Source: Pantoea sp. CCBC3-3-1
GTDB lineage: Bacteria; Pseudomonadota; Gammaproteobacteria; Enterobacterales; Enterobacteriaceae
Direction: 5' to 3'
Assembly (NCBI RefSeq): GCF_007981265.1
Contig: NZ_CP034363.1
Coordinates: 248,001-312,000, forward strand
Length of the DNA stretch: 64,000 nucleotides
Every line of letters starts with the position of its first letter. Within the stretch, counting starts at the first letter, position 1. A model generated the notes under the pieces. That model was not told the origin of the DNA. It searched no databases and saw only the letters and a program-made list of their open reading frames with translations. Below, one piece after another: positions 35,511 through 44,937 of this stretch. The translations under genes were made by a program, and so were the position numbers.

Positions 35511-36119
35511 ATGAAAGCACTAACGGCAAGGCAGCAGCAGGTTTACGACCTGATTCGCGACCATATTAACCAGACCGGTATGCCACCGACACGGGCAGAG
35601 ATCGCCACGCAGCTCGGTTTCCGTTCCCCGAATGCGGCTGAAGAACATCTGAAAGCGCTGGCGCGTAAAGGCGTCATCGAAATTGTTTCTGGCGCATCAC
35701 GCGGTATCCGCCTGATGATGGAAGAAGAAGGCGGTTTGCCGCTGGTTGGACGCGTTGCGGCGGGCGAACCGCTGCTGGCTGAACAACATATTGAAGGGCA
35801 TTATCAGGTCGATCCCGATTTGTTTAAGCCTGGCGCTGATTTCCTGCTGCGCGTTAGCGGCATGTCGATGAAAGATATTGGTATTATGGATGGTGATTTA
35901 CTGGCCGTGCATAAAACGCAGGACGTGCGTAATGGTCAGGTCGTGGTTGCGCGCATTGACGATGAAGTCACCGTCAAGCGGCTGAAAAAGCAGGGTAATA
36001 TTGTTCAACTGCTGCCTGAAAACAGTGAATTTCAGCCAATTGTTGTCGATCTGCGTCAGCAGACTTTCTCAATTGAAGGGCTGGCCGTCGGCGTTATCCG
36101 CAACGGCAACTGGCTTTAA
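35511..36119 (+). CDS. lexA: SOS repressor LexA
   Basis: 202-residue repressor and latent protease. The N-terminal winged helix-turn-helix ([24 protein letters not shown]) recognises SOS boxes. The self-cleavage bond Ala84-Gly85 (GRVAAGEP) and the Ser119/Lys156 catalytic pair (SGMSMKD, TVKRLKK) are all at E. coli numbers. The ATG at 35511 follows AGGGGGCGGG. Autoregulated through the tandem boxes; other SOS genes in this window are dinF and uvrA/ssb. Confidence 0.98.
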   Translation: MKALTARQQQVYDLIRDHINQTGMPPTRAEIATQLGFRSPNAAEEHLKALARKGVIEIVSGASRGIRLMMEEEGGLPLVGRVAAGEPLLAEQHIEGHYQVDPDLFKPGADFLLRVSGMSMKDIGIMDGDLLAVHKTQDVRNGQVVVARIDDEVTVKRLKKQGNIVQLLPENSEFQPIVVDLRQQTFSIEGLAVGVIRNGNWL

Positions 36120-36221
36120 GCTTCCCTGTTTTGTACGCGCCGTTGCTCCCGCGGCGCGTCTCCTCTGGCCGTAATGTCCCGTTCGGCTGTGGACCGCTAA
36201 TGTAATCCTGTCGCGCAGTGG

Positions 36222-37562
36222 ATGATGATGCGATTAATAACCTCCTCAGACAAACACCTCTGGCGGCTGGCGCTGCCGATGATCCTTTCCAATATTACCG
36301 TGCCGCTGCTGGGCCTGGTTGATACTGCCGTTATTGGCCATCTGGACAGTCCCGTTTACCTGGGCGGCGTCGCAGTAGGAACAACGACCACCAGCTTTCT
36401 GTTTATGCTGCTGCTGTTTTTACGGATGAGCACCACCGGTCTGACCGCTCAGGCATTTGGCGCTAATGACAAACCCGCATTAGCTCGGGCGCTGATGCAG
36501 CCTTTGCTGATCGCGCTGTTTGCCGGGCTGGCTTTTATCCTCTTTAAAACTCCCCTTACTCATCTTGCTCTGTCGCTGGTTGGCGGGAACAGTGACGTTT
36601 TGCATCAGGCGGCACTGTTCATGCATATTCGCTGGCTGAGCGCGCCGGCAATGCTGGCTAACCTTGTGCTGCTCGGCTGGCTGTTAGGCGTTCAGTATGC
36701 GCGTGCGCCTGTTGTTCTGCTGGTGGTGGGTAACCTGGTGAATGTTCTGCTCGACCTGTGGTTTGTCATCGGATTGAAGTGGGGCGTTGAGGGCGCAGCA
36801 GCCGCAACCGCGATTGCCGAATACGTCACGTTGATGGTCGGGCTGGTCATGGTATGGCACGTTCTGAAAATGCGCGGCGTCTCTTTTCCCCTGCTGAAAA
36901 AGGCCTGGCGAGGCAATGTTGGTCGTTTGCTGCGGCTTAATCGTGACATTATGCTGCGCTCATTGCTCCTGCAACTCTGCTTTGTCTCGCTGACCTTCTT
37001 TGGCGCGAGGCTGGGTAGCGATACAGTAGCCGTTAACGCTGTTTTACTGATGTTTCTGACCTTTACTGCCTATGCGCTCGATGGTTTTGCCTATGCGGTT
37101 GAAGCTTGCTCTGGCGAAGCCTGGGGCGCACGGGATGCTCAAAAGCTTCTGGTCGTCTGGCAGGCAGCCTGTCGTCAGGCTGGCCTGGTCGCGCTGATGT
37201 TTTCGGTCATCTATGCGCTGGCAGGTACGCATATTGTTGCGCTACTTACTTCACTTCCTGAACTGCAACAGCAAGCCGATCGCTATCTGTTCTGGCAAAT
37301 TCTGTTGCCGATCTGCGGCGTATGGTGCTATCTGCTGGATGGCATGTTTATTGGCGCTACGCGAGCCAGTGAAATGCGCAACGGCATGGTGATAGCCGCA
37401 TTGGGTTATGGCGCCACGCTGTTATTGGTGCCTTCGCTGGGCAATCATGCTTTATGGCTGGCCGTCACCGTTTTTCTGACTTTACGCGGGCTTTCCTTAT
37501 GGGCAATTTGGCGCTACCACTGGCGACATAACAGCTGGTTTACGCCCTGTCAGAATTTGTAA
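36222..37562 (+). CDS. dinF: MATE-family efflux protein DinF
   Basis: 446-residue inner-membrane protein with about twelve helices, MATE family. SNITVPLLGLVDTAVIGHLDSPVYLGGVAVG near the N-terminus and the repeated half (LLQLCFVSLTFFGARLGSDTVAVNAVL) are typical. Co-transcribed with lexA in E. coli as a damage-inducible gene and implicated in protection from oxidants and bile salts. A 102-bp gap with a GC-rich inverted repeat separates it from lexA. Substrate unknown. The first ATG of three in tandem (36222) is used; either of the next two is possible. Confidence 0.94.
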   Translation: MMMRLITSSDKHLWRLALPMILSNITVPLLGLVDTAVIGHLDSPVYLGGVAVGTTTTSFLFMLLLFLRMSTTGLTAQAFGANDKPALARALMQPLLIALFAGLAFILFKTPLTHLALSLVGGNSDVLHQAALFMHIRWLSAPAMLANLVLLGWLLGVQYARAPVVLLVVGNLVNVLLDLWFVIGLKWGVEGAAAATAIAEYVTLMVGLVMVWHVLKMRGVSFPLLKKAWRGNVGRLLRLNRDIMLRSLLLQLCFVSLTFFGARLGSDTVAVNAVLLMFLTFTAYALDGFAYAVEACSGEAWGARDAQKLLVVWQAACRQAGLVALMFSVIYALAGTHIVALLTSLPELQQQADRYLFWQILLPICGVWCYLLDGMFIGATRASEMRNGMVIAALGYGATLLLVPSLGNHALWLAVTVFLTLRGLSLWAIWRYHWRHNSWFTPCQNL

Positions 37563-37791
37563 CTTCTTGCCTGCCGCTTCGCTAGTCACTGATATACCAA
37601 ATATTTTCTGTTTTTTGCGCCGCTGTTGCAAAATTTTTTAACCTAAAAATAGCGTTCAGCCAGGCAAAGTCGCCATCTTCTACTACAATTATCTGTACGT
37701 TAAGCACTTAAGCAGCGTTTTATGTTGCTGCAAGCCGTTTTGCTGAAACGAAAGCCAAGAAACTGTTAAAACCTAAGGTAAGGAGCAAAAA

Positions 37792-38001
37792 ATGAATAAA
37801 GACGAAGCCGGCGGTAACTGGAAGCAGTTAAAAGGTAAAGTGAAAGAAAAATGGGGCAAGCTGACCGACGATGATATGACTGTCGTAGAAGGTAAACGCG
37901 ATCAGCTTGTGGGCAAAATCCAGGAACGCTACGGTTATGCTAAAGACCAGGCGGAAAAAGAAGTCAGCGACTGGGAAAGCACCAACGACCATCGTTTCTG
38001 A
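37792..38001 (+). CDS. yjbJ: CsbD-family stress protein YjbJ
   Basis: 69-residue soluble, highly charged protein of the CsbD family (MNKDEAGGNWKQLKGKVKEKWGKLTDDD). In E. coli YjbJ is abundant under osmotic or stationary-phase stress; its function is unknown. TAAGGAGCAAAAA gives a strong ribosome site before the ATG. Monocistronic by context, followed by a structured intergenic element. Confidence 0.94.
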   Translation: MNKDEAGGNWKQLKGKVKEKWGKLTDDDMTVVEGKRDQLVGKIQERYGYAKDQAEKEVSDWESTNDHRF

Positions 38002-38023
38002 CCGCCTTCAATAGCCTACAGGC

Positions 38024-38172
38024 AAGTGCCAGGCAGTGCTCCCCGTACTGTCCTGACAGCTTTCAGCAGGTAACTCAGGGTTCGGGACGGTGCTCCTACC
38101 ACTGTTCTGAACCTGTACAGCGCTGAAAGTACTTAAGCGTAGCAGGAAGAAGTTCCTGGCAAGGCACAAGGA
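38024..38172. repeat. Structured palindromic element between yjbJ and zur
   Basis: About 150 bp of strongly self-complementary sequence, outside any gene. CTTTCAGC pairs with GCTGAAAG across the centre; inside, a 16-17-bp imperfect arm (CAGGGTTCGGGACGGTG with CACTGTTCTGAACCTG) closes on a CTCCTAC loop, and a small CTGTCCTGACAG hairpin sits on the left shoulder. The outer ends (GTGCCAGG, and CCTGGC..GGCAC) also pair. It may be a mobile-type palindromic repeat, a non-coding RNA or a double-sided terminator between convergent yjbJ and zur. I do not recognise the family. Confidence 0.55.
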
Positions 38173-38207
38173 AGGTGCCACTTAATCCTTTCTGATATAT
38201 CCCCTAA

Positions 38208-38723
38208 TCAACGCCCGCGTTTTTTTGCTGTTACGGTATGATCGTGCTGGCAGGCATCATGGTGTTGACAGGCTTCAACTTCCACACATTTTTTGCATAA
38301 TCCATGCGCTTCAATCACGCTATTGGCCAGCGCAAAGCCCGTGCTCAGGGCCAGTGATTTTAAAATATTTTCGACGCCTTCTGCATGTTGTTCAGCTACC
38401 GCGCCGCAGCGATCGCAGATAAGCATTGCCGAAGTATGGGAGGGCTGTTCGAAATGATGGCAGACGACATAGCTATTGGTTGATTCAACCCGATGCACAA
38501 ACCCCTGTTCCAGCAGGAAATCCAGCGCGCGATAGACCGTTGGCGGTTTTGCCTGCGGCTCGCTGCTTCGCAACAGATCCAACAGGTCATAGGCGCTGAT
38601 TGCCCCATGGTGTTGGCTCATCAAGCGGAGCACTTCCAGGCGCTGAGGCGTCAACCTGACATTGCGCTGTAGACAGATAGCTTCTGCCTGCGACAAGATT
38701 TTTTCAGGACTGCTTACGTTCAT
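38208..38723 (-). CDS. zur: Zinc uptake regulator Zur
   Basis: 171-residue Fur-family repressor that uses zinc as co-repressor for zinc-uptake genes. N-terminal winged helix (RLTPQRLEVLRLMSQHHGAISAYDLLDLL, PPTVYRALDFLLEQGFVHRVES). The structural zinc Cys pairs CDRCG and CKKCVE are present. The C-terminus is rich in His and Cys (ACQHHDACQHDH), as in E. coli. The ATG at 38723 is used. It sits between yjbJ and dusA as in E. coli, except that a TraF-like gene is inserted on its upstream side. Confidence 0.96.
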   Translation of the reverse strand: MNVSSPEKILSQAEAICLQRNVRLTPQRLEVLRLMSQHHGAISAYDLLDLLRSSEPQAKPPTVYRALDFLLEQGFVHRVESTNSYVVCHHFEQPSHTSAMLICDRCGAVAEQHAEGVENILKSLALSTGFALANSVIEAHGLCKKCVEVEACQHHDACQHDHTVTAKKRGR

Positions 38724-39193
38724 AACTTTCCCCCAGGCTGGATCAGAGTGTTATGTTATCACAGAGGCAGCAAAACGCCGAATCTCCCCATCGCCGGGTT
38801 CCCTCGCTTTTCGCCGCACAAAAAACGCCCATATCACTCCAGCAATGTCTGGTTGTAATCCTTTTCCATCGTTATCCGGGAACGTTCAGAGCAGCGAACA
38901 TTTTTCCGTACCAGTAGTTTTTTAAGGATTTGTAAAATTGCGATTGCAGGCTGAAATGTTCCTGTCTACTTTTTATATAAGGGTTTCTGAATGTTCAGCG
39001 AATCAACATTCAGCAATATGCTTATCAATTAGGCAGATAGCAGATAAATCATTCCTCAATGAGCAGAAAAACCCCCGCATTGTTACTGAATTCCTGGCAA
39101 TGACTTGTCGTCTTTATCGTCATGATGCAGACATTCGCACGCTGCACGCTTATATCAAGCGCTGCCTCCTTTTTCTGGAAGGGTTTAAGGTAA
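38724..39193. other. zur / TraF-like gene intergenic region with repeated GAACATT half-sites
   Basis: 470 bp with no gene I can support. Four GAACATT-like half-sites occur: near 38883-38903 (GTTCAGAGCAGCGAACAT), at 38951 (CTGAAATGTTCC), and as a 9-bp inverted pair CTGAATGTT / AACATTCAG at 38987-39013. A TTTATATAA at about 38972 could be a -10. Two short frames here (starting 38662 and 38938) overlap these sites and look like chance. Confidence 0.45.
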
Positions 39194-40432
39194 ATGGTCA
39201 AAAAAATCAGCAAACTGAACAGGTTCTCCCGGCCTGCGTTTTTCCCCGTTTTGTTTCTGGCTCCCTTAAGTGCCATTGCCGCCGGTAACTATTACGATGC
39301 GCGTAACGATGCGATGGGCGGAACGGGCGTCGCTTCTTCAACTTACGGTACGGCAGTTTTGGCTAACCCGGCATTGATGACCAAAGCCCAACCAGAAGAT
39401 GACGTCAGTATTATTCTGCCTGCTGCGGGCGCACAGCTGTCGGACAAAAAAAAGCTGATAGATAAAGTCGACGCTCTTACCGACAGCGTAGATCGTTATC
39501 AGGATATTGCCGATCAGGATATTTTTTCGCTGATCGCTGATTATCCACGCGTTCAGGCTGCGGCAGGCGACCTTGCGAGCCAGCTACGTGCTATTAAAGG
39601 TGGCAAAGCCTATGCAACAGCGGGTGCTGCCGTGGCCGTTACCGTCCCCAACAGCGTCCTGCCTTTCGCGTTTGTCACTAAGGCTTATGGCACAGCACAC
39701 GTAACGGCTGATGTCAGTCAGGGCGATATCGATTATTTACAGGGCATTGCTGATGGCCCTCTGCCAGGCAACCTGGAGCGTCTGACCTCCGCTGCATTAG
39801 GACGTGGCGCGATTGTTTATGATTACGGCATCGCCGTGGCGCATGAATTTAATATCGCGGGCCATCCGGTTTCCGTTGGCGTGACGCCAAAGCTGCAAAA
39901 AACCTACCTGTATAACTACAGCGCTTCGGTTTACAACTACGATAAATCAGATTTCACCAACGGCCGTTACAAGAACACTAACACCGGTTTTAACCTTGAT
40001 GCCGGTCTGGCGAGTGATTTTGGCGACCACTGGACGCTGGGCTTAAGCGCACAGAACCTGATTTCACGTGATATCGATACCCGCGAAGTGAACGGCTATA
40101 AAGATACCTATCAGATTACGCCAGTGGTTACGCCAGGCGTCTCTTACCACACTGAGAAGCTAACGGCGGCGCTGGATGTGGATGCTACGCCAACCAAACG
40201 CTTTAAGTCGGTAGGTGACAATCAGTATGCGGGCGTAGGTGCGGAATATCGTCTTCTCAGCTGGCTGCAACTGCGTGCAGGTTATCGCGCCGATCTGAAA
40301 TCTAACGACACCAACGTTGTGACTGCGGGTTTCGGTATTTCGCCATATAACAAAGTGCATCTGGATCTGGCCGGTATGAAAGGTGATGACAACACCTGGG
40401 GCGCGGTTGCCCAGCTGAACTTCACCTTCTGA
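39194..40432 (+). CDS. TraF-like outer-membrane protein
   Basis: 412-residue exported protein with a signal peptide (FFPVLFLAPLSAIAA, cleavage near residue 30) and a C-terminal beta-barrel pattern ending in Phe (GAVAQLNFTF). The N-terminal mature part NYYDARNDAMGGTGVASSTYGTAVLANPAL is typical of the chromosomal TraF_2 family (PF13729), related in fold to FadL/OmpP1-type barrels and named from a conjugation operon, though no conjugation genes are nearby. It replaces nothing in E. coli but is inserted between zur and dusA. The AAGG ribosome site fits the ATG at 39194. Function unknown. Confidence 0.75.
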   Translation: MVKKISKLNRFSRPAFFPVLFLAPLSAIAAGNYYDARNDAMGGTGVASSTYGTAVLANPALMTKAQPEDDVSIILPAAGAQLSDKKKLIDKVDALTDSVDRYQDIADQDIFSLIADYPRVQAAAGDLASQLRAIKGGKAYATAGAAVAVTVPNSVLPFAFVTKAYGTAHVTADVSQGDIDYLQGIADGPLPGNLERLTSAALGRGAIVYDYGIAVAHEFNIAGHPVSVGVTPKLQKTYLYNYSASVYNYDKSDFTNGRYKNTNTGFNLDAGLASDFGDHWTLGLSAQNLISRDIDTREVNGYKDTYQITPVVTPGVSYHTEKLTAALDVDATPTKRFKSVGDNQYAGVGAEYRLLSWLQLRAGYRADLKSNDTNVVTAGFGISPYNKVHLDLAGMKGDDNTWGAVAQLNFTF

Positions 40433-40437
40433 TGACT

Positions 40438-40475
40438 GGCGGCGGACGTATCACCGATATGTCCGCCGCCCTCTT
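40438..40475 (+). terminator. Hairpin after the TraF-like gene
   Basis: GGCGGCGGAC / GTCCGCCGCC form a perfect 10-bp stem with a 13-base loop five bases past the stop codon, followed by CTCTTTG. Probably a terminator, though the T run is short. Confidence 0.65.
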
Positions 40476-40550
40476 TGTGCGTAATGATTGCTACGGTCAG
40501 CCGTGTTATCATTGCGCACATTATCGTCATTTTTAGAGTTTGCGCGTTTT

Positions 40551-41546
40551 ATGACCCAACGTTTCCCTGCCCACCGTTTTTCCGTCGCCCCCATGCTGGA
40601 CTGGACCGATCGCCACTGCCGTTACTTCCATCGTCAGTTGACCCGTGAGGCGCTGCTTTATACTGAAATGGTCACGACCGGTGCCATTATTCATGGTAAA
40701 GGCGACTATCTTGCCTGGAATCAGGAAGAGCAGCCCGTTGCGCTTCAGCTCGGCGGCTTCGATCCCTCCGCGCTGGCGCAGTGTGCCGTCCTCGCTGAAC
40801 AACGTGGCTACAACGAAATAAATCTGAATGTGGGTTGTCCGTCCGATCGCGTTCAGAATGGCCGTTTTGGGGCCTGCCTGATGGGCGAAGCGGGGCTGGT
40901 AGCGGATGGCATCAAGGCCATGCGCGATCGCGTGTCGATTCCGGTTACGGTGAAAACCCGTATTGGTATTGATGAGCAGGACAGCTACGAGTTTCTCTGT
41001 GACTTCATTCGCCAGGTCTCAGAGCAGGGCGGCTGCGAGATGTTTATCATCCATGCGCGTAAAGCCTGGCTTTCTGGCCTCAGTCCGAAAGAGAACCGTG
41101 AAATTCCTCCGCTGGACTATGAGCGTGTCTACCAGCTCAAGCGTGATTTCCCGCATCTGACGATGGCAATCAATGGCGGCGTGAAATCGTTGGCAGAAGC
41201 AAAGGTGCATCTGGAGCACGTTGACGGAGTAATGGTAGGACGCGAAGCTTATCAAAACCCGGGCATGCTGGCCCAGGTTGACCGTGAACTGTTTGGGAGC
41301 GAGCTGCCCGCGGTAGATCCGGTGGCGGTTGTCCGCTCAATGTATCCTTATATTGAGCGCGAACTGGCCCAGGGCACTTACCTTGGCCATATTACCCGCC
41401 ATATGCTTGGCCTGTTCCAGGGCATTCCCGGCGCGCGTCAGTGGCGTCGTCATTTAAGCGAAAATGCCCACAAGCCTGGCGCGAATATCGAAACCGTCGA
41501 GCAGGCACTGGCGCTGGTTGCGGATAAGATCCCGGCAGCGGTGTAA
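40551..41546 (+). CDS. dusA: tRNA-dihydrouridine(20/20a) synthase
   Basis: FMN-dependent reduction of U20/U20a in tRNA D loops. 331 residues from the ATG at 40551 ([28 protein letters not shown]); an upstream open stretch from 40488 is not needed. Motifs: [23 protein letters not shown] with the catalytic Cys, [39 protein letters not shown], and the FMN-phosphate loop INGGVKS. Collinear with E. coli. The next gene on the right converges on it and belongs to a different unit. Confidence 0.96.
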   Translation: MTQRFPAHRFSVAPMLDWTDRHCRYFHRQLTREALLYTEMVTTGAIIHGKGDYLAWNQEEQPVALQLGGFDPSALAQCAVLAEQRGYNEINLNVGCPSDRVQNGRFGACLMGEAGLVADGIKAMRDRVSIPVTVKTRIGIDEQDSYEFLCDFIRQVSEQGGCEMFIIHARKAWLSGLSPKENREIPPLDYERVYQLKRDFPHLTMAINGGVKSLAEAKVHLEHVDGVMVGREAYQNPGMLAQVDRELFGSELPAVDPVAVVRSMYPYIERELAQGTYLGHITRHMLGLFQGIPGARQWRRHLSENAHKPGANIETVEQALALVADKIPAAV

Positions 41547-41597
41547 CGCTTGAAAACCGGGCGCGGTAATCAGCGCCCGGAAATCCAACGATCATTT

Positions 41598-42845
41598 TCA
41601 CTGCTTCGCGGTGTTATCACTGGTGATTACCGGCGGCAGCCAGCTGCGATAACCAAAAATTCGACGCCCTGACACGATGAGCACCAGCCCGAGGACCAGC
41701 GCCGCCACTAAAATAATGGCAATGATTTGCAACGGCATAAAATGGCCGGAAAGCAGCGATACCAGTGCGCCGCTGGCGGGCACTGAACACATATTCATCA
41801 ACCCAATCAGTCCCATCGTTTTCCCCAGATGTTCTTTCGGAATCGCCTGGCTCCGCATCGTACGCAGATAAACGCTGAACGCGCCGTCAAAAGCCATCAA
41901 TACCGCATATCCAACCAGATACATGGCATAGTCAATGGACATCGACATCACGGCGCCCGCTAGGATCATGGCGCAAAAAGAGAGTGTCCCCAGTGACGAC
42001 AGGCCGAAGCGGTTAGCAAATCTTGGCACAAAGAAGAAGGTGACAAGGGTGGTAATTGCCGCGGTGGTCTGCAATACGCCGAAGTAGCGATCCGGCAGAG
42101 TAAACTCTTTCAGTATCACGGCCGCACTGACCACCAACGCCGCGCCATACACCAGGTTGACCACCCAGGTCAGGGCACAAAGATGCAGCAGAATTTTATT
42201 CTGTTTTAATACTTTTAAGGCGGTGCGGTTGGATTCAATCAGGGTGCCAAAACCCATCTTTTCGGTGATCTCAAGATCGTGCGTCTCAAGAAACAGATAG
42301 TTGATGGCCGACAAGGCAAAAAGCACTGCTGCAACAACCAGAATGCTGTCTATTCCGCCATAAGCGGAAATGGCAACGGCGATGGCAGGGCCAAGTACCA
42401 TGGTGATCTGATCAACACCCTGCAACATCGAGTGGGCTTTAGGCAAAGCCTCGGCAGAGAGATGACGCGGCAGCAGTGCATCGGTCGCCACAAAATTGAG
42501 CACGTAAGCGACAGAGAGTAAGGCCATCATGGCGGCCAGCACGGGGAAAGTCGCGCCCGGGTGCCACCAGAGCGTTAAAAATGATACGACCATTAATGCC
42601 GCACGCAGTGCATCTACGTTAAAGAAAATCAGTCGTGGTTTGATACGGTCAGCCATAAAGCCAGAAAGTGGGAAAAAGATGATGCGCGGCAGCCATTCAA
42701 TGACAAAAGCCAGTGACGAAAACGTCAGAGAACCGGTGGCCTTTAAAATGGCCAGCGGCACGGCAAACAGTAGAAATTGATCGCAAAGCGCGCCGACAAA
42801 ACGCGAGAAGACGAAACGTTTTAAACCAAAAGTATCAGCGTTCAT
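41598..42845 (-). CDS. MFS transporter, likely exporter of the hilAB-cluster product
   Basis: 415-residue inner-membrane protein of the major facilitator superfamily, about twelve helices, with a motif-A-like loop GFMADRIKPRLIF between helices 2 and 3. Last gene of the six-gene minus-strand operon, 53 bp after the ATP-grasp gene. Clusters pairing an ATP-grasp amino-acid ligase with an MFS pump (for example bacilysin bacD/bacE) use the pump for export and self-protection; that role is inferred here. The ATG at 42845 is preceded by AAGGA. Confidence 0.82.
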   Translation of the reverse strand: MNADTFGLKRFVFSRFVGALCDQFLLFAVPLAILKATGSLTFSSLAFVIEWLPRIIFFPLSGFMADRIKPRLIFFNVDALRAALMVVSFLTLWWHPGATFPVLAAMMALLSVAYVLNFVATDALLPRHLSAEALPKAHSMLQGVDQITMVLGPAIAVAISAYGGIDSILVVAAVLFALSAINYLFLETHDLEITEKMGFGTLIESNRTALKVLKQNKILLHLCALTWVVNLVYGAALVVSAAVILKEFTLPDRYFGVLQTTAAITTLVTFFFVPRFANRFGLSSLGTLSFCAMILAGAVMSMSIDYAMYLVGYAVLMAFDGAFSVYLRTMRSQAIPKEHLGKTMGLIGLMNMCSVPASGALVSLLSGHFMPLQIIAIILVAALVLGLVLIVSGRRIFGYRSWLPPVITSDNTAKQ

Positions 42846-42898
42846 AAAAAATCCTTGGCCCTGCTTCAGGAGCCAGCGGCAGGCTGGCTCCTGAATAA

Positions 42899-44155
42899 TC
42901 AGGCTTTACGCAGTGTAAACAGAGAAGCAGCGTATTCATCCGCAGTGTGCAAATGTTCGCGGAAACCTTCTTTCGGCTTGCGATCGGCCCAGAAAAACTC
43001 AACTGAACCTTCGCGAGTTTTCCATGACTCCAGCTTCTTCGAAACGTCCAGCGGTTTAGCCGTAACCTGCATATTGACAATATGCTCTGGCAGAGTAGCG
43101 GGGAGCGTAACTTTCTCAATGACGCCGACGGGGGATTTAATAAAGGCCACGGCGCTCAACCCTCTCGAGGTCAGTGTTTCAGGTAGCGGCTTAAGCGCGT
43201 TCAGATGGCTGCGCACATGCAGTTCATAAGGATTTATACCATAGCTACGTTCTACCAGATCCATAATGGTATCGCCGCCGGTACGAGCGCCTACCTCAAT
43301 AATTTTGATTTCGCCCGTCAAGGTGATACGCGCTTCAAAATGTGCCACGCCATGATGAATGCCAAGTGCATGACACGCGCGTTCTGCAATGTCACGTAGC
43401 TGCGTATTGTCGGAATGTACAGAGGGTACGCTATGCCCAATTTCCACAAAATGTGGCTCTTCACCCAGGTATTTGTCAGTCACGGCGATAGCGCGATGAT
43501 AATCACCCTGATTAATTACCTCGACGCTCACTTCCTGTGTTGCAGCAATATATTCCTCAACCTGGAACAGATCTTCAGGCGCATGAGATTCACCGTTAAG
43601 GGAGATGACATCAGCAACGCTGCGGGCAAAACCTGGCTCAATTTCCTCTTCACGGGTGATCTTTAATACACCCAGGCTGCCCGCCATCTCGCGCGGTTTA
43701 ATCACTACGGGCAGACCGATCTCTTTAATGTGGCTTTTTAGTTCTTCCAGCGTACTGAAGGCGGCAAAGCGTGGCACAGGCAATCCCGCATCCTGAAGCA
43801 GCTGCTTCATGACAAATTTGTCGCGGCAGTTATGAATCGTTTCACGGCTGTTGCCGGACAGGCCATAATGCTCGGTTACCAGGCTGGCGGCGCGCACGGT
43901 AAAGTCATTCATTGGGATCGCAGCGGCTGGCGTAGCGCCTGTCTTACGCTCCCAGGCTTTTACTGCTTCCAGTACCGCGTGCTCATCGGCAACGTCGCCT
44001 GGCAGATAACCATCAAAGAACTTGATGGTTGGCGTAGTACGGTTTTTGGCCATAGTCAGTACGCGCATGCCTCCGGAAGCCCGCAGTGCACCAGCCAGAA
44101 CGCGTTCACGCAGGGCGAACTCGCCGCCTAAAATTAAGATGTATTTATTTTCCAT
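42899..44155 (-). CDS. ATP-grasp carboxylate-amine ligase (dipeptide ligase type)
   Basis: About 418-residue soluble ligase. N-terminal Rossmann-like part KYILILGGE, then the ATP-grasp core: LPVVIKPREMAGSLGVLKIT (Lys and glycine-rich loop, near 145), the hinge FQVEEYIAATQEVSVEVINQ, and the magnesium site HFEARITLTGEIKIIEVGARTGGDTI near 300. It resembles L-amino-acid ligases such as BacD, which form an amide between two free amino acids through an acyl phosphate. The start MENK at 44155 is chosen; a TTG eleven codons upstream (44188) keeps the frame. Next to SDR and dioxygenases, a dipeptide product is likely; other carboxylate-amine ligations are possible. Confidence 0.85.
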   Translation of the reverse strand: MENKYILILGGEFALRERVLAGALRASGGMRVLTMAKNRTTPTIKFFDGYLPGDVADEHAVLEAVKAWERKTGATPAAAIPMNDFTVRAASLVTEHYGLSGNSRETIHNCRDKFVMKQLLQDAGLPVPRFAAFSTLEELKSHIKEIGLPVVIKPREMAGSLGVLKITREEEIEPGFARSVADVISLNGESHAPEDLFQVEEYIAATQEVSVEVINQGDYHRAIAVTDKYLGEEPHFVEIGHSVPSVHSDNTQLRDIAERACHALGIHHGVAHFEARITLTGEIKIIEVGARTGGDTIMDLVERSYGINPYELHVRSHLNALKPLPETLTSRGLSAVAFIKSPVGVIEKVTLPATLPEHIVNMQVTAKPLDVSKKLESWKTREGSVEFFWADRKPKEGFREHLHTADEYAASLFTLRKA

Positions 44156-44202
44156 AGCTTTTCTCACACGTTGTCGCGAGGCCATCAATGCGGCCCGGCA
44201 AA

Positions 44203-44937
44203 TTAAAGGTCTTTTCCCAGCGTCCAGCCGCCATCAATCACCAGCGTGGAGCCGGTAACAAAGCGTGTCTGTAACGAGGTGAGATAGAGTGCAGCGCCTG
44301 TGATATCTGACGTTTCACCAAGGACAGGTAAAAACTGTCCGCGCTGTATTTTTTCGAGCTGTGTCGCGTCGTGGTAATAAGATTCAGTAAGCGGTGTGCG
44401 AATAACGCCCGGCGCAATAGCATTCACCCGAATCAAATGTTTGCCATACTCCAGCGCCAGCTGTTTGGTCAGGCCGATAACCGCATGTTTTGATGCCACG
44501 TAGGCCGTGCGATCGGGTTCGCCCATCAGGCCGGAGACTGAGGCCATATTGACGACGTTGCCGGGGCATTGACGTTTGACCAGTTCCTGACAAAAAGCCC
44601 GGCCGGCAACGAAACTGGCCGTGACGTTCAGAGCAAAAACGTTTTCCCACTGGGCCAGGGTTAAGTCGGCAATACTGCAAATTTCACGCGTGCCGGCGCA
44701 GTTGAGCAGCACATTGTTTGTTTCGGCGTAGTCTGCCGCTTCAAACAGCGCTGCAAGACTGATGGAGTCGGTAATATCCAGCTGATGATGCTGATAAGCC
44801 GCTTCACCTTCAAAGGCGGAAGGTGAACGATCGATACCGCTAACCTGATAACCCTCGGCAAGAAATGCGCTCACTAGTGCACGGCCAATACCGCTTGAGG
44901 CGCCGGTAATAAAAGCTTTGTGTGTCAGGCTGTGCAT
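44203..44937 (-). CDS. Short-chain dehydrogenase/reductase of the hilAB cluster
   Basis: 244-residue classical SDR. NAD(P)-binding TGASSGIG at 11-18, NCAG at 79-82, catalytic Ser133/135 region, Tyr146 and Lys150 (TAYVASK), and the C-terminal VTGSTLVIDGGW. The Asp36-Arg in GIDRSPS at the end of the second strand suggests NAD(H). The start overlaps the hilB end by 13 bp, implying coupling. In Bacillus thuringiensis a dehydrogenase next to an isoleucine dioxygenase oxidises the hydroxyl group to a ketone; an analogous step is inferred here. Confidence 0.87.
   Translation of the reverse strand: MHSLTHKAFITGASSGIGRALVSAFLAEGYQVSGIDRSPSAFEGEAAYQHHQLDITDSISLAALFEAADYAETNNVLLNCAGTREICSIADLTLAQWENVFALNVTASFVAGRAFCQELVKRQCPGNVVNMASVSGLMGEPDRTAYVASKHAVIGLTKQLALEYGKHLIRVNAIAPGVIRTPLTESYYHDATQLEKIQRGQFLPVLGETSDITGAALYLTSLQTRFVTGSTLVIDGGWTLGKDL

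Noticed and set aside
38749..38764. TGTTATGTTATCACA upstream of zur as a Zur operator
   Set aside because: It lacks the extended symmetrical GAAATGTTATA...TATAACATTTC form; the match is too short to claim.
39194..40432. Evidence of a conjugative element because of the TraF-like gene
   Set aside because: No relaxase, coupling protein, pilus or other transfer gene is present; chromosomal TraF_2 proteins occur alone.
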